Of a stretch of 64,000 nucleotides of DNA, positions 28,864 to 38,236 are shown piece by piece. The stretch comes from Pseudomonas sp. S09G 359 (GTDB taxonomy: Bacteria; Pseudomonadota; Gammaproteobacteria; Pseudomonadales; Pseudomonadaceae), in assembly GCF_002843605.1 (NCBI RefSeq), contig NZ_CP025263.1, positions 2,385,501-2,449,500 of the forward strand, read 5' to 3'. The notes under the pieces were generated by a model. It saw nothing but the letters and a program-made list of their open reading frames with translations, did not search any database and was not told the DNA's origin. Made by a program: the position numbers and the translations under genes. Positions within the stretch are counted from its first letter, which is position 1, and each line of letters opens with the position of its first letter.

Positions 28864-30444
28864 ATGACCCAGTTCCTCGGCCACAATTTCATCGGCGGCC
28901 AGCGCAGCGCCAATGGCAGCGTTACCTTGCAGAGTATCGATGCGACTACCGGCGAAGCCTTGCCCCAGGATTTCTACCAGGCCACCGCGCAGGAAGTCGA
29001 CGCTGCCGCCAAGGCCGCCGCGCAAGCCTACCCGGCGTACCGCGCGTTGAGCGCGGCGCGGCGTGCGCAGTTCCTCGATGCGATAGCCGATGAGTTGGAC
29101 GCCCTGGGCGACGACTTTGTCGAGCTGGTGTGCCGCGAAACCGCACTGCCGGCTGCACGCATCAAAGGTGAGCGCGGGCGTACCAGCGGCCAGATGCGCC
29201 TGTTCGCCACGGTGCTGCGTCGCGGTGATTTCTACGGCGCGCGTATCGACAAGGCCTTGCCTGATCGCCAGCCGCTGCCACGCCCGGACCTGCGCCAATA
29301 CCGCATCGGCCTGGGGCCGGTGGCGGTGTTTGGCGCGAGCAACTTCCCCCTGGCGTTTTCCACCGCCGGTGGCGACACCGCTGCGGCGCTGGCGGCCGGC
29401 TGCCCGGTGGTGTTCAAGGCCCACAGCGGGCATATGGTCACCGCCGAGCGCGTGGCCGAGGCAATCATGCGTGCGGCCGAGACCACCGCGATGCCGGCCG
29501 GCGTGTTCAATATGATCTTCGGTGGCGGTGTCGGTGAGGCGCTGGTCAAGCACCCGGCGATCCAGGCCGTCGGCTTTACCGGCTCGCTCAAGGGCGGTCG
29601 CGCGCTGTGCGATATGGCGGCGGCGCGCCCGCAGCCGATCCCGGTGTTTGCCGAGATGTCGAGCATCAACCCGGTGATCGTGCTGCCCCAGGCCCTGCAA
29701 ACGCGCGCGGAAACCGTCGCCCGTGACCTGACCGCCTCGGTGGTCCAGGGCTGTGGCCAGTTCTGCACCAACCCCGGCCTGGTGATCGGTATCGCTTCGG
29801 CGCAATTCACCGCCTTTACTCAGCAGGTGGCCCGGCTGATCGGCGATCAACCGGCGCAAACCATGCTCAACGCCGGCACTTTGAGCAGCTATGGCAAAGG
29901 CCTGGCCGCACTGCTGGCGCACCCAGGCATCGAGCATCTGGCGGGCACTGCGCAAGCCGGCAACCAGGCCCAGCCGCAGCTGTTCAAGGCCGATGTGCGC
30001 CTGCTGCTGGACGGCGATGAAGTGCTGCAGGAAGAAGTCTTCGGCCCCACCACGGTGTTTGTCGAAGTGGCTGATCAAGCCCAACTGAGCGCGGCGCTGC
30101 AGGGCCTGCATGGCCAACTGACGGCGACGATCATTGGCGAGCCGGCCGACTTCCAACAGTTCGCCGAACTCACGCCGCTGCTGGAACAGAAAGTCGGGCG
30201 CATCCTGCTCAACGGCTATCCGACCGGCGTGGAAGTCTGCGATTCGATGGTGCACGGCGGCCCGTACCCGGCGACGTCGGATGCCCGTGGTACCTCGGTC
30301 GGCACCCTGGCCATCGATCGTTTCCTGCGCCCCGTGTGCTTCCAGAATTACCCTGATAGCCTGCTGCCCGACGCGTTGAAAAACGCCAACCCGTTGCGTA
30401 TCCAGCGGCTGGTGGATGGCGCGCCATCCCGCGATCCGCTGTAA
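28864..30444 (+). CDS. 2,5-dioxovalerate (alpha-ketoglutarate semialdehyde) dehydrogenase
   Basis: The 526-aa ALDH starts at 28864 (MTQFLGHNFIGGQRSANGSV) with AAGGAGAG upstream. It has VFGASNFPLAFSTAGGDTAA, the Glu region FAEMSSINPVI and catalytic Cys in GCGQFCTNPG, the pattern of the long ALDH subgroup that oxidises alpha-ketoglutarate semialdehyde to 2-oxoglutarate. This is the final step of the Weimberg-type pentose pathway and hands carbon to the TCA cycle. Confidence 0.92.
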   Translation: MTQFLGHNFIGGQRSANGSVTLQSIDATTGEALPQDFYQATAQEVDAAAKAAAQAYPAYRALSAARRAQFLDAIADELDALGDDFVELVCRETALPAARIKGERGRTSGQMRLFATVLRRGDFYGARIDKALPDRQPLPRPDLRQYRIGLGPVAVFGASNFPLAFSTAGGDTAAALAAGCPVVFKAHSGHMVTAERVAEAIMRAAETTAMPAGVFNMIFGGGVGEALVKHPAIQAVGFTGSLKGGRALCDMAAARPQPIPVFAEMSSINPVIVLPQALQTRAETVARDLTASVVQGCGQFCTNPGLVIGIASAQFTAFTQQVARLIGDQPAQTMLNAGTLSSYGKGLAALLAHPGIEHLAGTAQAGNQAQPQLFKADVRLLLDGDEVLQEEVFGPTTVFVEVADQAQLSAALQGLHGQLTATIIGEPADFQQFAELTPLLEQKVGRILLNGYPTGVEVCDSMVHGGPYPATSDARGTSVGTLAIDRFLRPVCFQNYPDSLLPDALKNANPLRIQRLVDGAPSRDPL

Positions 30445-30480
30445 CGCGCACCTGAGAAGAATAAAAATCCAGGAGGCAAC

Positions 30481-31344
30481 ATGCCGCTTCACGCTGTCAC
30501 CGCGCACCGCGCGCAACTGGGCGAAGGCCCGTTCTGGGACGCACCGACCCAGGCGCTGTACTGGGTGAATATCGCCGGCAAGCAGGCCCTGCGCCTGCTG
30601 GACGGGCAGTTGCGCATCTGGCAACTACCCGAGCATGTCTCGGCATTTATCCCGTGTGAACGCGGCGATGCGCTGGTCACCCTGAGCAGCGGCGTCTACC
30701 GCCTCGACCTCGCCACCGAGGCCCTGACCCTGCTGTGCGTGGCCGACCCGCAAGCGGGCAACCGTGGCAATGAAGCGCGTTGCGATGCCCAGGGCCGCCT
30801 GTGGCTGGGCACCATGCAGAACAACATCGGCGAACAGGGCGAAGACCTGCCGATCACGCGGCGCTCCGGCGGTTTGTTCCGCATTGACGCAGGCGGGCAG
30901 GTCACGCCGCTGCTGCACGGCCTGGGCATCCCCAACACCTTGCTCTGGAGCGAAGACGGCAGCCAGGTGCATTTCGGCGACAGCATGGACGGCACGCTGT
31001 ACCGCCATGCAATCCAGGCCGACGGCCAACTTGCAGCGGCCCAGGTCTGGTTCGGGCCGCACGAGCGTGGCGGCCCGGATGGCTCGGCGATGGACGCTGA
31101 AGGCTATATCTGGAACGCCCGTTGGGACGGCAGTTGCCTGCTGCGCCTGACACCGGACGGCGAGGTCGACCGCATCATCGAACTGCCCGTCAGCCGCCCC
31201 ACCAGTTGCGTATTCGGTGGCCCCAACCTCACCACGCTATACATCACCAGTGCTGCCAGCCCTTTGGATCACCCTTTGGACGGCGCGGTATTGGCCATTG
31301 AAGTCGATGTACCTGGCAGACCCTGCCATCGCTTCGCCGGTTAA
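30481..31344 (+). CDS. SMP-30/gluconolactonase-family sugar lactonase
   Basis: The 287-aa beta-propeller enzyme has the metal-binding residues expected for the family: Glu in QLGEGPFWD, Asn in GNRGNEARCD and Asp in GGPDGSAMDAEGYIWNARW. It should hydrolyse L-arabino-gamma-lactone (or a related aldonolactone) to the aldonic acid, linking the SDR dehydrogenase to the dehydratase. It lies 36 bases after the dioxovalerate dehydrogenase gene. Confidence 0.92.
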   Translation: MPLHAVTAHRAQLGEGPFWDAPTQALYWVNIAGKQALRLLDGQLRIWQLPEHVSAFIPCERGDALVTLSSGVYRLDLATEALTLLCVADPQAGNRGNEARCDAQGRLWLGTMQNNIGEQGEDLPITRRSGGLFRIDAGGQVTPLLHGLGIPNTLLWSEDGSQVHFGDSMDGTLYRHAIQADGQLAAAQVWFGPHERGGPDGSAMDAEGYIWNARWDGSCLLRLTPDGEVDRIIELPVSRPTSCVFGGPNLTTLYITSAASPLDHPLDGAVLAIEVDVPGRPCHRFAG

Positions 31345-31382
31345 ACCCCAAGACTCAAAAACAACAACAAGAGGTGTCGTTT

Positions 31383-32369
31383 ATGAAAAAGGCTCTACGC
31401 GTCCTTGCCGCTGCCGTTGCTTTAAGCAGTCTCAGCAGCATCGCAACCGCTGAAGAAGTGAAGATCGGGTTCCTGGTCAAGCAGGCTGAAGAACCGTGGT
31501 TCCAGACCGAGTGGGCCTTTGCCGAAAAAGCCGGCAAGGAGCATGGCTTTACCGTGATCAAGATCGCCGTGCCCGATGGCGAAAAAACCCTCTCGGCCAT
31601 CGACAGCCTGGCGGCCAACGGCGCGAAGGGCTTTGTGATCTGCCCGCCGGACGTGTCCCTCGGCCCGGCGATTGTCGCCAAGGCCAAGGCCAACGGCCTC
31701 AAAGTGATTGCCGTGGATGACCGTTTCGTCGATGCCAAGGGCGCCTTCATGGAAGACGTGCCGTACCTGGGCATGGCCGCGTTTGAAGTGGGCCAGAAAC
31801 AGGGCGCGGCGATGGCCGCCGAGGCGAAAAAACGCGGCTGGGACTGGAAGGAAACCTACGCGGTGATCAACACCTTCAATGAACTCGATACCGGCAAGAA
31901 ACGTACCGATGGATCGGTCAAATCCCTCGAAGAGGCGGGCTTCCCCAAGGACCATATCCTCTTCACCGCGGCCAAGACGCTTGACGTACCGGGCAGCATG
32001 GACGCCACCAACTCGGCACTGGTCAAGCTGCCCAGCGGCGCGAAAAACCTGATCATCGGCGGCATGAACGACAACACCGTGCTCGGCGGCGTGCGCGCGA
32101 CCGAAAGCGCCGGCTTCAAGGCGGCCAACGTGATCGGCATCGGCATCAATGGCACCGACGCCATCGGCGAGCTGAAAAAACCCAACAGCGGCTTCTTCGG
32201 CTCGATGCTGCCTAGCCCGCATATCGAGGGCTACAACACCGCGAAGATGATGTTCGACTGGGTGACCAAAGGCACTGAACCACCGAAGTACACCGCGATG
32301 GATGAAGTGACCCTGATCACCCGTGACAACTTCAAGGAAGAACTGACCAAAATCGGTCTGTGGCAATGA
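31383..32369 (+). CDS. Sugar ABC transporter periplasmic binding protein (AraF-like)
   Basis: The 328-aa precursor has a signal peptide ([20 protein letters not shown], cleavage near ATA-EE) and the type 1 periplasmic-binding fold ([45 protein letters not shown]). It closely resembles L-arabinose-binding AraF. The ATG at 31383 is used, with GAGGTG upstream. Its stop codon overlaps the start of the ATPase gene. Confidence 0.92.
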   Translation: MKKALRVLAAAVALSSLSSIATAEEVKIGFLVKQAEEPWFQTEWAFAEKAGKEHGFTVIKIAVPDGEKTLSAIDSLAANGAKGFVICPPDVSLGPAIVAKAKANGLKVIAVDDRFVDAKGAFMEDVPYLGMAAFEVGQKQGAAMAAEAKKRGWDWKETYAVINTFNELDTGKKRTDGSVKSLEEAGFPKDHILFTAAKTLDVPGSMDATNSALVKLPSGAKNLIIGGMNDNTVLGGVRATESAGFKAANVIGIGINGTDAIGELKKPNSGFFGSMLPSPHIEGYNTAKMMFDWVTKGTEPPKYTAMDEVTLITRDNFKEELTKIGLWQ

Positions 32370-33868
32370 CCGCCGCCGCCCTGCGTTTTGATGGCATCGG
32401 CAAGACGTTCCCCGGGGTCAAGGCGCTGGACGGCATCAGCTTCAGCGCCCATCCGGGGCAGGTGCACGCCCTGATGGGCGAAAACGGCGCGGGCAAGTCG
32501 ACGCTGCTGAAAATACTCGGCGGGGCCTACATTCCGTCCAGTGGCAGCGTGCAGATCGGCGCGCAGACCATGGCCTTCAAATGCGCCGCCGACAGCATCG
32601 CCAGCGGCGTCGCGGTGATCCACCAGGAGTTGCACCTGGTGCCGGAGATGACGGTGGCCGAGAACCTGTTCCTCGGGCATCTGCCATCGCGCTTCGGCGT
32701 GGTCAACCGGGGGCTGCTGCGCAAGCAGGCCCTGGCTTGTCTCAAAGGCCTGGCGGATGAAATCGACCCGGATGAGAAGCTCGGGCGCCTGTCCCTCGGC
32801 CAGCGTCAACTGGTGGAAATCGCCAAGGCGCTGTCCCGTGGCGCCCAAGTGATTGCCTTCGATGAGCCCACCAGCAGCCTGTCGGCGCGGGAGATCGACC
32901 GACTGATGGCGATCATCACGCGCCTGCGCGATGAGGGCAAAGTGGTGTTGTACGTGTCCCACCGCATGGAGGAGGTGTTCCGCATCTGTGATGCGGTCAC
33001 CGTGTTCAAGGACGGCCGCTATGTGCGTACCTTCGACGACATGCGCGCGCTGACCCATGACCAGTTGGTGACCTGCATGGTCGGTCGCGATATCCAGGAC
33101 ATTTACGACTACCGTCCGCGTGAGCACGGCGAGGTGGCGCTCAAGGTCGACGGTTTGCTCGGCCCGGGCCTGCGTGAGCCGGTCAGTTTCCAGGTGCGCA
33201 AAGGCGAAATCCTTGGCCTGTTCGGCTTGGTGGGGGCAGGGCGCACGGAGCTGTTCCGTTTGCTCAGCGGCTTGGAGCGCGCCAGTGCCGGCAGCCTGGA
33301 GTTGTGTGGCCAGGCGCTGCACCTGCGCTCACCCCGCGACGCCATCGGTGCCGGCGTGCTGCTGTGCCCGGAAGACCGCAAAAAGGAGGGCATCATCCCG
33401 CTGTCCAGCGTGGCCGAGAACATCAACATCAGTGCGCGTGGGGCTCATTCGACCTTTGGCTGGCTGTTGCGTGAGGGCTGGGAAAAGGGCAATGCCCACC
33501 AGCAGATCACGGCGATGAAGGTCAAAACCCCGAATGCGGCGCAGAAAATCATGTACCTGTCGGGCGGTAACCAGCAGAAGGCGATCCTCGGCCGTTGGTT
33601 GTCGATGCCGATGAAAGTCCTGCTGCTGGACGAGCCGACCCGCGGCATCGATATCGGCGCCAAGGCCGAGATCTACCAGATCATCCATAACCTCGCGGCC
33701 CAGGGCATTGCAGTGATTGTGGTGTCCAGCGACCTGATGGAAGTGATGGGCATTTCCGACCGCATCCTGGTGCTGTGCGAAGGCGCCGTGCGCGGCGAGC
33801 AAGCCCGCGAACTCGCGACTGAATCCAACCTGCTGCAGCTGGCCTTGCCGCGCGGCGTGGCGAACTGA
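32366..33868 (+). CDS. araG: Sugar ABC transporter ATPase, two nucleotide-binding domains (AraG-like)
   Basis: The 500-aa protein has two ABC domains in tandem. The first has Walker [10 protein letters not shown], signature [15 protein letters not shown] and Walker [12 protein letters not shown]; the second has [29 protein letters not shown] and [19 protein letters not shown]. This is the standard RbsA/AraG/XylG pattern. The start codon overlaps the binding-protein stop as ATGA. Confidence 0.93.
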   Translation: MTAAALRFDGIGKTFPGVKALDGISFSAHPGQVHALMGENGAGKSTLLKILGGAYIPSSGSVQIGAQTMAFKCAADSIASGVAVIHQELHLVPEMTVAENLFLGHLPSRFGVVNRGLLRKQALACLKGLADEIDPDEKLGRLSLGQRQLVEIAKALSRGAQVIAFDEPTSSLSAREIDRLMAIITRLRDEGKVVLYVSHRMEEVFRICDAVTVFKDGRYVRTFDDMRALTHDQLVTCMVGRDIQDIYDYRPREHGEVALKVDGLLGPGLREPVSFQVRKGEILGLFGLVGAGRTELFRLLSGLERASAGSLELCGQALHLRSPRDAIGAGVLLCPEDRKKEGIIPLSSVAENINISARGAHSTFGWLLREGWEKGNAHQQITAMKVKTPNAAQKIMYLSGGNQQKAILGRWLSMPMKVLLLDEPTRGIDIGAKAEIYQIIHNLAAQGIAVIVVSSDLMEVMGISDRILVLCEGAVRGEQARELATESNLLQLALPRGVAN

Positions 33869-33877
33869 GAGACGACT

Positions 33878-34846
33878 ATGAGCACCCAACACAACGCGTT
33901 GGCGACGCCGCGCAAACCCCTTGATATACGTGCACTGCTCGACAACTGGGCGATGCTGCTGGCAGCGGTGAGCATCTTTTTGCTCTGTGCCTTGCTCATC
34001 GACAACTTCCTCTCGCCCCTGAACATGCGCGGGCTGGGCCTGTCGATTTCGACGGTGGGCATCGCTGCGTGCACCATGCTGTTCTGCCTGGCGTCGGGGC
34101 ACTTCGATTTGTCGGTGGGCTCGGTGATCGCCTGCGCCGGCGTGGTGGCGGCGATTGTGATGCGTGACACCGACAGCGTGATGCTGGGCATCGGCGCGGC
34201 CCTATTGATGGGCCTGATCGTGGGGCTGATCAACGGCATCGTGATCGCCAAGCTACGGGTCAACGCGCTGATCACCACCTTGGCGACCATGCAGATCGTG
34301 CGCGGCCTGGCTTACATCTTTGCGAATGGCAAGGCGGTGGGCGTGTCCCAGGAGCAGTTCTTCGTGTTCGGCAACGGCCAGTTGCTGGGCGTGCCGGTGC
34401 CGATCCTGATCACCATCGTGTGCTTTATGTTTTTCGGCTGGCTGCTTAACTACACCACCTACGGGCGCAACACCATGGCCATCGGCGGCAACCCGGAAGC
34501 GGCGTTGCTCGCGGGGGTGAATGTGGATCGCACCAAGATCCTGATCTTCGCCGTGCACGGCGTGATCGGCGCCTTGGCCGGGGTGATCCTGGCGTCGCGC
34601 ATGACCTCGGGCCAGCCAATGATCGGCCAGGGCTTTGAACTCACGGTGATCTCGGCGTGCGTGCTGGGCGGGGTGTCGCTGAGCGGCGGGGTGGGGATGA
34701 TCCGCCATGTAATCGCCGGGGTGTTGATTTTGGCGATTATCGAGAACGCGATGAACCTGAAGAACATCGATACGTTCTATCAGTACGTAATCCGTGGCTC
34801 AATCCTGCTATTGGCTGTGGTCATCGACCGCATGAAACAACGCTGA
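33878..34846 (+). CDS. araH: Sugar ABC transporter permease (AraH-like)
   Basis: The 322-aa membrane protein has eight to ten hydrophobic segments and the BPD_transp_2 signatures (ALLMGLIVGLINGIVIAKLR, NALITTLATMQIVRGLAYIF, GQGFELTVISACVLGGVSLS). It completes the AraFGH-type importer, 9 bases after the ATPase gene, and ends the plus-strand operon before a REPIN. Confidence 0.93.
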   Translation: MSTQHNALATPRKPLDIRALLDNWAMLLAAVSIFLLCALLIDNFLSPLNMRGLGLSISTVGIAACTMLFCLASGHFDLSVGSVIACAGVVAAIVMRDTDSVMLGIGAALLMGLIVGLINGIVIAKLRVNALITTLATMQIVRGLAYIFANGKAVGVSQEQFFVFGNGQLLGVPVPILITIVCFMFFGWLLNYTTYGRNTMAIGGNPEAALLAGVNVDRTKILIFAVHGVIGALAGVILASRMTSGQPMIGQGFELTVISACVLGGVSLSGGVGMIRHVIAGVLILAIIENAMNLKNIDTFYQYVIRGSILLLAVVIDRMKQR

Positions 34847-34868
34847 ACTGTCGCCTTGTGAAAATGCA

Positions 34869-34960
34869 AATGTGGGAGGGGGCTTGCCCCCGATGAGGGT
34901 GTGTCAGTTGACAGATGTGTTACTGACCGACCCTCATCGGGGGCAAGCCCCCTCCCACAG
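34869..34960. repeat. REPIN (copy 4)
   Basis: Paired inverted arms with the GGGAGGGGGCTTGCCCCC core and a 7-bp extension into the inner stem (GATGAGGGT / ACCCTCATC). It lies between convergent araH and galM-type genes. Confidence 0.92.
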
Positions 34961-34961
34961 T

Positions 34962-36110
34962 TTATTCAGCGGTGAACTTGAAGATGGTGTTCTGGCTGTA
35001 GGTCTGTCCTGGGTTCAGGCGGGTCGAGGCAAAGCTCGGCTGGTTAGGCGCATCCGGAAAGTGCTGGGTCTCCAAGGTAAACCCGCTCCAGTGCTGATAG
35101 GTCTTGCCTCCCTTGCCCTTAACCGTCCCATCGAGGAAGTTGCTGGTATAGAACTGCACGCCCGGTTCCGTGGTGAACAACTGCAGGCGTCGACCGGACG
35201 CCGGGTCATGCACGTCGGCCGCGAGTTGCTTGATATCGCCTTTGGTATCCAGCGCCCAGTTGAAGTCAAACCCGCCTTGTTTCGGCTCGGCGAATTTGAG
35301 TTGCGGGTGATCGTCCTTGATGTGCTGGCCGATCGGCGTGGGTTTGAGGAAATCCATCGGCGTGTCTTTGACCGGCGCCAGCTCGCCGGTAGGGATCAAC
35401 GTGGCATTCACCGGCGTGTAGTGGCTGGCATGTAAGGTGGCGACCTGCTTGAGGATGTCGCCGTTGCCCGCGCCTGCCAGGTTGAAATAGCTGTGGTTGG
35501 TGAGGTTGAGCACCGTGGGTTTGTCGGTGGTGGCCTTGTAGTCGATGTGCAGTTCGTTGCGGTCGTTGAGGCTGTAGGTGACTTCGGTTTTGAGGTTGCC
35601 GGGGAAGCCCATTTCGCCGTCCTTGGACAGGTAGGTGAGGGTCACGCCCACCGAGTCCTTGCCCTTGACCTGCGCGGCTTTCCACACGTGCTTGTCAAAG
35701 CCCTGGGCGCCGCCATGCAGCGAGTTGGGACCATCGTTGAGTGGCACCTGGTAGCGTTTGCCGTCGAGTTCAAAGGCGCCACCGGCGAGGCGATTGCCGA
35801 AGCGTCCGATGGTTGCGCCGAAAAACGCGGTGCCGCCCTGGTAGCCCTGCACCGTGTCGAAGCCGAGCACCACGTCTTCGACCTTGCCGTGCTTGTCCGG
35901 CACCTTGAGCGACTGCAACACGCCGCCGTAGGTGATCACCGTGGCTTGCATGCCGTGGCTGTTGCGCAGGATGTACTGTTCGACGGCGGTGCCGTCATTG
36001 GTTTTACCGAAGGGTTTGTGTTCACTGCTGAGCCCTGCGGCCTGGGCGCCGCCGCTGGCGATCAGCATGGACATGGCAAGGCCCGAGAGCAGGTATCGAG
36101 GGTGCTTCAT
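34962..36110 (-). CDS. galM: Aldose 1-epimerase (galactose mutarotase), exported
   Basis: The 382-aa protein has a signal peptide (MLIASGGAQA-A near residue 25) and a GalM domain with conserved His and Glu motifs (GRFGNRLAGGAF, LNLTNHSYFNLAG, GVQFYTSNF). It interconverts alpha and beta anomers of aldoses; export to the periplasm would prepare sugar for the binding protein. It is divergent from the SDR gene, across a region holding the shared ATAGT-TCT-ACTAA motif. Confidence 0.92.
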   Translation of the reverse strand: MKHPRYLLSGLAMSMLIASGGAQAAGLSSEHKPFGKTNDGTAVEQYILRNSHGMQATVITYGGVLQSLKVPDKHGKVEDVVLGFDTVQGYQGGTAFFGATIGRFGNRLAGGAFELDGKRYQVPLNDGPNSLHGGAQGFDKHVWKAAQVKGKDSVGVTLTYLSKDGEMGFPGNLKTEVTYSLNDRNELHIDYKATTDKPTVLNLTNHSYFNLAGAGNGDILKQVATLHASHYTPVNATLIPTGELAPVKDTPMDFLKPTPIGQHIKDDHPQLKFAEPKQGGFDFNWALDTKGDIKQLAADVHDPASGRRLQLFTTEPGVQFYTSNFLDGTVKGKGGKTYQHWSGFTLETQHFPDAPNQPSFASTRLNPGQTYSQNTIFKFTAE

Positions 36111-36141
36111 GATCGAACTTCCTTTTGTTGTTATGACTGGA

Positions 36142-36154
36142 ATAGTTCTACTAA
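36142..36154. promoter_or_regulatory. ATAGT-TCT-ACTAA motif in galM/SDR divergent region
   Basis: It is nearly identical to the palindrome at 26418-26430; the common stretch AATAGTYCTACTA covers 13 bases. It sits in the 138-base gap 36111-36248 and probably marks the same GntR regulon. Confidence 0.5.
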
Positions 36155-36248
36155 TGTGCGATATTTTGTCGATAAGACAGCAGATTTATAGCCTTTTACC
36201 GCGTGTTTGCAAAATAAAATAAGACTATTTAAGCGAGGCGACTGTTAT

Positions 36249-37016
36249 ATGAGTACTCAACCTGCCATTTATCCCGACCTTAAGGGCAAGACCGTGCTGA
36301 TCTCCGGGGGCGCTTCGGGGATTGGCGAATTCATGGTGCGGGCCTTCGCGGCACAGGGGGCCAAGGTCGGCTTTGTGGACCGTGCCCAAAGCCAGGGCGA
36401 ACGCCTGGCGGCGGTGTTGAGTTCTCAGGGGCTCACCGTCGAGTTTGGCTACTGCGATATCACCGATGAGATCGCCTATCGCGCGGCAATCGGCCGCTTC
36501 GAGCACTCGCTGGGGCCGATCACGGTGCTGGTGAACAACGCCGCCAACGACGTTCGCCATACGCTGGAAGAGGTCGACTCGGAGCTATTCGACAAACTGA
36601 TTGCGGTCAACCTCAAGCACGCCTTCCTCGCCACCAAAGCGGTGGCGCCAATGATGAAACGCGCCGGTGGCGGGTCGATCATCAACCTCGGCTCGGTTGG
36701 CTGGATGATGGCTTCGGGCGGCTACTCGGTGTACGCCGCCAGCAAGGCCGCCGCCCATGGTATGACCCGCGGCCTGGCGCGCGAGTTGGGGCCCAGCCAC
36801 ATCCGCGTCAACACGCTGGTACCTGGCTGGGTCATGACCGAAAAACAGCTGGCGATGTGGGTGGATGACGCGGCCAGGGAACTGATCTCCCGCAGCCAGT
36901 GCCTGCCGGGCAGCGTGTTGCCGGAACATATCGCCAATATGGCGCTGTTTTTGGCCTCGGACGCGTCGGCGATGTGTTCGGCGCAGAACTTTATTGTGGA
37001 TGGTGGTTGGGTGTAG
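36249..37016 (+). CDS. SDR-family sugar 1-dehydrogenase (arabinose/galactose type)
   Basis: The 255-aa protein has the SDR nucleotide-binding motif (LISGGASGIGEF), NNAAND, the catalytic Ser (INLGSVGWMM) and YAASK. In this block it is the likely first enzyme, oxidising L-arabinose (or D-galactose) to the lactone with NAD(P)+. The ATG at 36249, with GAGG upstream, is preferred to one at 36207. Specificity cannot be told from sequence. Confidence 0.88.
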   Translation: MSTQPAIYPDLKGKTVLISGGASGIGEFMVRAFAAQGAKVGFVDRAQSQGERLAAVLSSQGLTVEFGYCDITDEIAYRAAIGRFEHSLGPITVLVNNAANDVRHTLEEVDSELFDKLIAVNLKHAFLATKAVAPMMKRAGGGSIINLGSVGWMMASGGYSVYAASKAAAHGMTRGLARELGPSHIRVNTLVPGWVMTEKQLAMWVDDAARELISRSQCLPGSVLPEHIANMALFLASDASAMCSAQNFIVDGGWV

Positions 37017-37042
37017 CCAGAACCCCAGCCAAATGAAAAACC

Positions 37043-37076
37043 AAATGTGGGAGGGGGCAAGCCCCCTCCCACATTT
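37043..37076. repeat. Minimal REP palindrome (copy 5)
   Basis: Two REP arms are fused with no centre, giving a perfect hairpin whose stem is TGTGGGAGGGGGC and whose loop is AA. It lies between two convergent genes and has the shape of a strong transcription pause or terminator, although no T-run follows. Confidence 0.9.
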
Positions 37077-37088
37077 GAACTGCGGTGT

Positions 37089-37685
37089 TTATTCGATGGG
37101 GTAGCGCTTGAAGGCTGGATGCTGCTCCAGCCGCTCGGCATGCCGTTTCAGGTTGGGGAACGCATCCGCCTTCACCACCGACGCCACGGTGAACTGGCTG
37201 AACGACCAGGCCACCGCTGCCGTGATCGACGCCTGGGTCAGCGCCTCACTGTCAGGCAGTTGCTTGTCCAGCAGCGAATAGGCCGCCAGCAATTGGCCGG
37301 TCACGCGCTCGAGCCACGGAGCGTGCAGTTTCTCGGCTGGCCGCAGGTTGTGCTCATAGACGATTTGCACGCTTTTCTCACAGGCTGCCAAGGCCAGCCC
37401 CAGCACATGCAGGTCGCGGGCAAGGGCCGTGGGGTGTTGCGCCAGCAGCTTTTTATCGGCTGGGGCCAGGGCTTCGAGGTAATCCAGGATCAGGCTGGAA
37501 TCCATCAGCACCGTGCCATCGTCCAGCACCAGGGTAGGGGCCTTGACCACGGGGTTGATCTGCGCAAACTCGTTGAACGTGCTGAACACTGACAGCGGTT
37601 CATGCACAAATTCCACCCCGTACAGCTCCAGGGAAATGGCCACGCGGCGCACGTAGGGCGAGTCCAGCATGCCGATCAGTTTCAT
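37089..37685 (-). CDS. Glutathione S-transferase family protein
   Basis: The 198-aa protein has a thioredoxin-like N-terminal domain (MKLIGMLDSPYVRRVAISLE), the cis-Pro region (NPVVKAPTLVLDDG) with MDSSLILDYLE, and a helical C-terminal domain. Start at 37685 is chosen since the GST fold begins there; upstream frame is not GST-like. Its substrate is unknown. Confidence 0.92.
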   Translation of the reverse strand: MKLIGMLDSPYVRRVAISLELYGVEFVHEPLSVFSTFNEFAQINPVVKAPTLVLDDGTVLMDSSLILDYLEALAPADKKLLAQHPTALARDLHVLGLALAACEKSVQIVYEHNLRPAEKLHAPWLERVTGQLLAAYSLLDKQLPDSEALTQASITAAVAWSFSQFTVASVVKADAFPNLKRHAERLEQHPAFKRYPIE

Positions 37686-37723
37686 GAAGCCTCCATTGCT
37701 CTCAGGGTGTTGGGCCCAAGAGA

Positions 37724-38236
37724 TTAAGGGCACTCGGTCGCCAAGCGCAATTGCCGATACGCGTCCACCAACTGTTCCAGGCTGAACGCCAGGTTGCGCC
37801 CGCTCGGGTTGGGCAGCACCCACACCGCCGTATCGCCGAGCAACTGCGCCTGCAACCCCCAGGCAATCTCGCGCCGGCCACACAGCGCGCTGTAGCCGGG
37901 CTTGCCGAGGAACGCCACGAAACGCGGGGCACACCGGCGGATTTTCTGTTCGAAGGTCGCCGCCGCAGCGGTGAACTCATGCCGCGCCAACTCGCCTGCG
38001 CTGACGGTGGGGCGCTCCACCAGGGTGGTCAGGCCGCAGTGGTAATGCAGCAACGTGTGGCCGTCTTCGGGGCGGATTTCAGCCGGGGTAAAACCGGCCA
38101 GGTGCAGGGTGCGCCAGAAGCGGTTGCTGCGGTTGGCGAAGTGCAGGCCGAGGGCGGCGGAGCCCTTGCCGGGGTTGATGCCGCAGAACACCACGTGCAG
38201 GTGGTCGGCGAGGATGTCGTCGAGACCGCCGCTCAT
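37724..38236 (-). CDS. mug: G/U mismatch-specific uracil-DNA glycosylase (Mug)
   Basis: The 170-aa protein shows the Mug/TDG active-site motif VVFCGINPGKGSAA and the DNA-intercalation motif LPNPSGRN. It removes uracil or thymine mispaired with G, and ethenocytosine. Start ATG at 38236 overlaps the stop of the AraC-type gene by 4 bases, suggesting co-transcription with that regulator. Confidence 0.92.
   Translation of the reverse strand: MSGGLDDILADHLHVVFCGINPGKGSAALGLHFANRSNRFWRTLHLAGFTPAEIRPEDGHTLLHYHCGLTTLVERPTVSAGELARHEFTAAAATFEQKIRRCAPRFVAFLGKPGYSALCGRREIAWGLQAQLLGDTAVWVLPNPSGRNLAFSLEQLVDAYRQLRLATECP

Noticed and set aside
28840..30624. A 594-codon open frame on the minus strand
   Set aside because: It is antisense to the 2,5-dioxovalerate dehydrogenase and the start of the lactonase gene, both of which are clear family members.
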